64,000 nt of DNA from Alicyclobacillus herbarius DSM 13609 (GTDB lineage Bacteria; Bacillota; Bacilli; Alicyclobacillales; Alicyclobacillaceae), in NCBI RefSeq assembly GCF_000430585.1, contig NZ_AUMH01000017.1, forward strand, positions 27,285 through 91,284. Reading direction: 5' to 3'. Of this stretch, positions 63,595 to 64,000 are shown one piece after another. Both the position numbers and the translations under genes were made by a program. Each line of letters begins with the position of its first letter. Positions within the stretch are counted from its first letter, which is position 1. Below the pieces are notes generated by a model. The model did no database searches and was not told where the DNA came from. It was given only the letters and a program-made list of their open reading frames with translations.

Positions 63595-64000
63595 TTTATA
63601 GACATCTATGGACGTTTATTGTATTCTATATCTATGAAACTTAGTGATTGGGCTAGAAAAAATGGGATATCATATAAGACTGCCTGGCGCTGGGTAAAAG
63701 AAGGCCGCATGCCAGTTCCGTTTGAGCAGACGCCAACGGGCACCATTCTCGTACACGAGCCGGAACCGGTGGAAAAAGCTGTAGCGCTCTATGCGCGCGT
63801 GTCCAGTTCGGATCAAAAGGTGGACTTAGAGCGTCAAATCGCTCGCTTGACCGAATTTGCGACGCAACAAAGGCTTGTCGTAGTCAAGGTAGTGACGGAA
63901 ATCGGTTCGGGGCGAAATGGGTATCGGCCTAAGCTCATGAAGTTGCTGGCGGATCCCCATGTGCAAACCATCGTCGTGGAACACCGGGATCGGCTCATGC
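63590..64000 (+). mobile_element. IS607-family insertion element, left part
   Basis: The element's transposase gene starts at 63634 and runs off the window. IS607 elements have no inverted repeats or target duplications, so the left edge is only approximate (63585-63600). A tnpB gene with its guide RNA often follows; this cannot be seen. Confidence 0.7.
63634..64000 (+). CDS. tnpA: IS607-family serine recombinase TnpA, N-terminal part
   Basis: About 122 residues are visible. A MerR-like helix-turn-helix (ISYKTAWRWVKEG, residues 12-24) is followed by the resolvase domain ALYARVSSSDQKVDLERQ with the catalytic serine (57-59), then IVVEHRDRL. This domain order defines IS607-type recombinases, which differ from classical resolvases in having the DNA-binding domain first. 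Start codon ATG 63634 has no clear ribosome site, a common trait of transposase genes. Confidence 0.92.
   Translation, partial: MKLSDWARKNGISYKTAWRWVKEGRMPVPFEQTPTGTILVHEPEPVEKAVALYARVSSSDQKVDLERQIARLTEFATQQRLVVVKVVTEIGSGRNGYRPKLMKLLADPHVQTIVVEHRDRLM

Overview
The window reads as the chromosome of a spore-forming, fairly GC-rich bacterium of the Bacillota, closest in gene order and protein style to Alicyclobacillaceae (Alicyclobacillus-like). The evidence is the Bacillus-type order rpoC-rplGB-rpsL-rpsG-fusA-tuf followed by the S10/spc/alpha clusters, the endospore genes cwlD, gerD, kbaA and pdaB, a cdaA-cdaR-glmM-glmS block with a glmS ribozyme, and zinc-binding forms of S14, L36 and S4. The assignment is inference from content; no 16S rRNA gene is present.

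Region 1 (1-24165) is the translation and transcription core, all on the + strand: the 3' end of rpoC, an L7Ae-like protein, the str genes, tuf, the S10-spc-alpha genes with secY and adk embedded, rpoA, rplQ, truA, rplM and rpsI. The spaces between adk and infA and between rplQ and truA lack map and the ecf transporter genes that B. subtilis has there. Region 2 (24247-30729) is a sporulation and envelope group: cwlD, a membrane-anchored orphan, mrp/salA, gerD (with a sigma-G-like promoter), kbaA, pdaB, a SpoIIM-family protein and a GDSL hydrolase. Region 3 (30853-36732) is the c-di-AMP and cell-wall precursor block cdaA-cdaR-glmM-glmS, with an intrinsic terminator before glmM and a glmS ribozyme before glmS.

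Region 4 (36733-41458) is visibly more AT-rich. It holds IS-like repeated ends, a broken EAL phosphodiesterase gene, a class I cyclic-di-GMP riboswitch, a five-PAS diguanylate cyclase directly behind that riboswitch, and a ComFB-family protein. A structured leader then precedes a very large NdvB-type cyclic beta-glucan synthase (2780 residues), convergent with a phosphoglucomutase that would supply its glucose-1-phosphate. Together these suggest a second-messenger and surface-glucan module.

Region 5 (52336-57606) has a DMT exporter, a YihY protein and a CsoR-controlled csoR-copA-copZ copper operon whose operator lies inside the promoter. Region 6 (57932-61587) is the best candidate for an undescribed system: a tightly overlapping three-gene operon (HEPN protein, ParA-like ATPase with a KGGxGRTT loop and a new N-terminal domain, STAND/AAA-like P-loop ATPase), flanked by a divergent 54-residue gene with its own promoter. 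Region 7 (61675-64000) has an MntP-like efflux protein, an SDR epimerase, and a rhodanese-type gene under a CsoR/CstR-like operator that appears cut after about 29 codons by an IS607-family element running off the window end.
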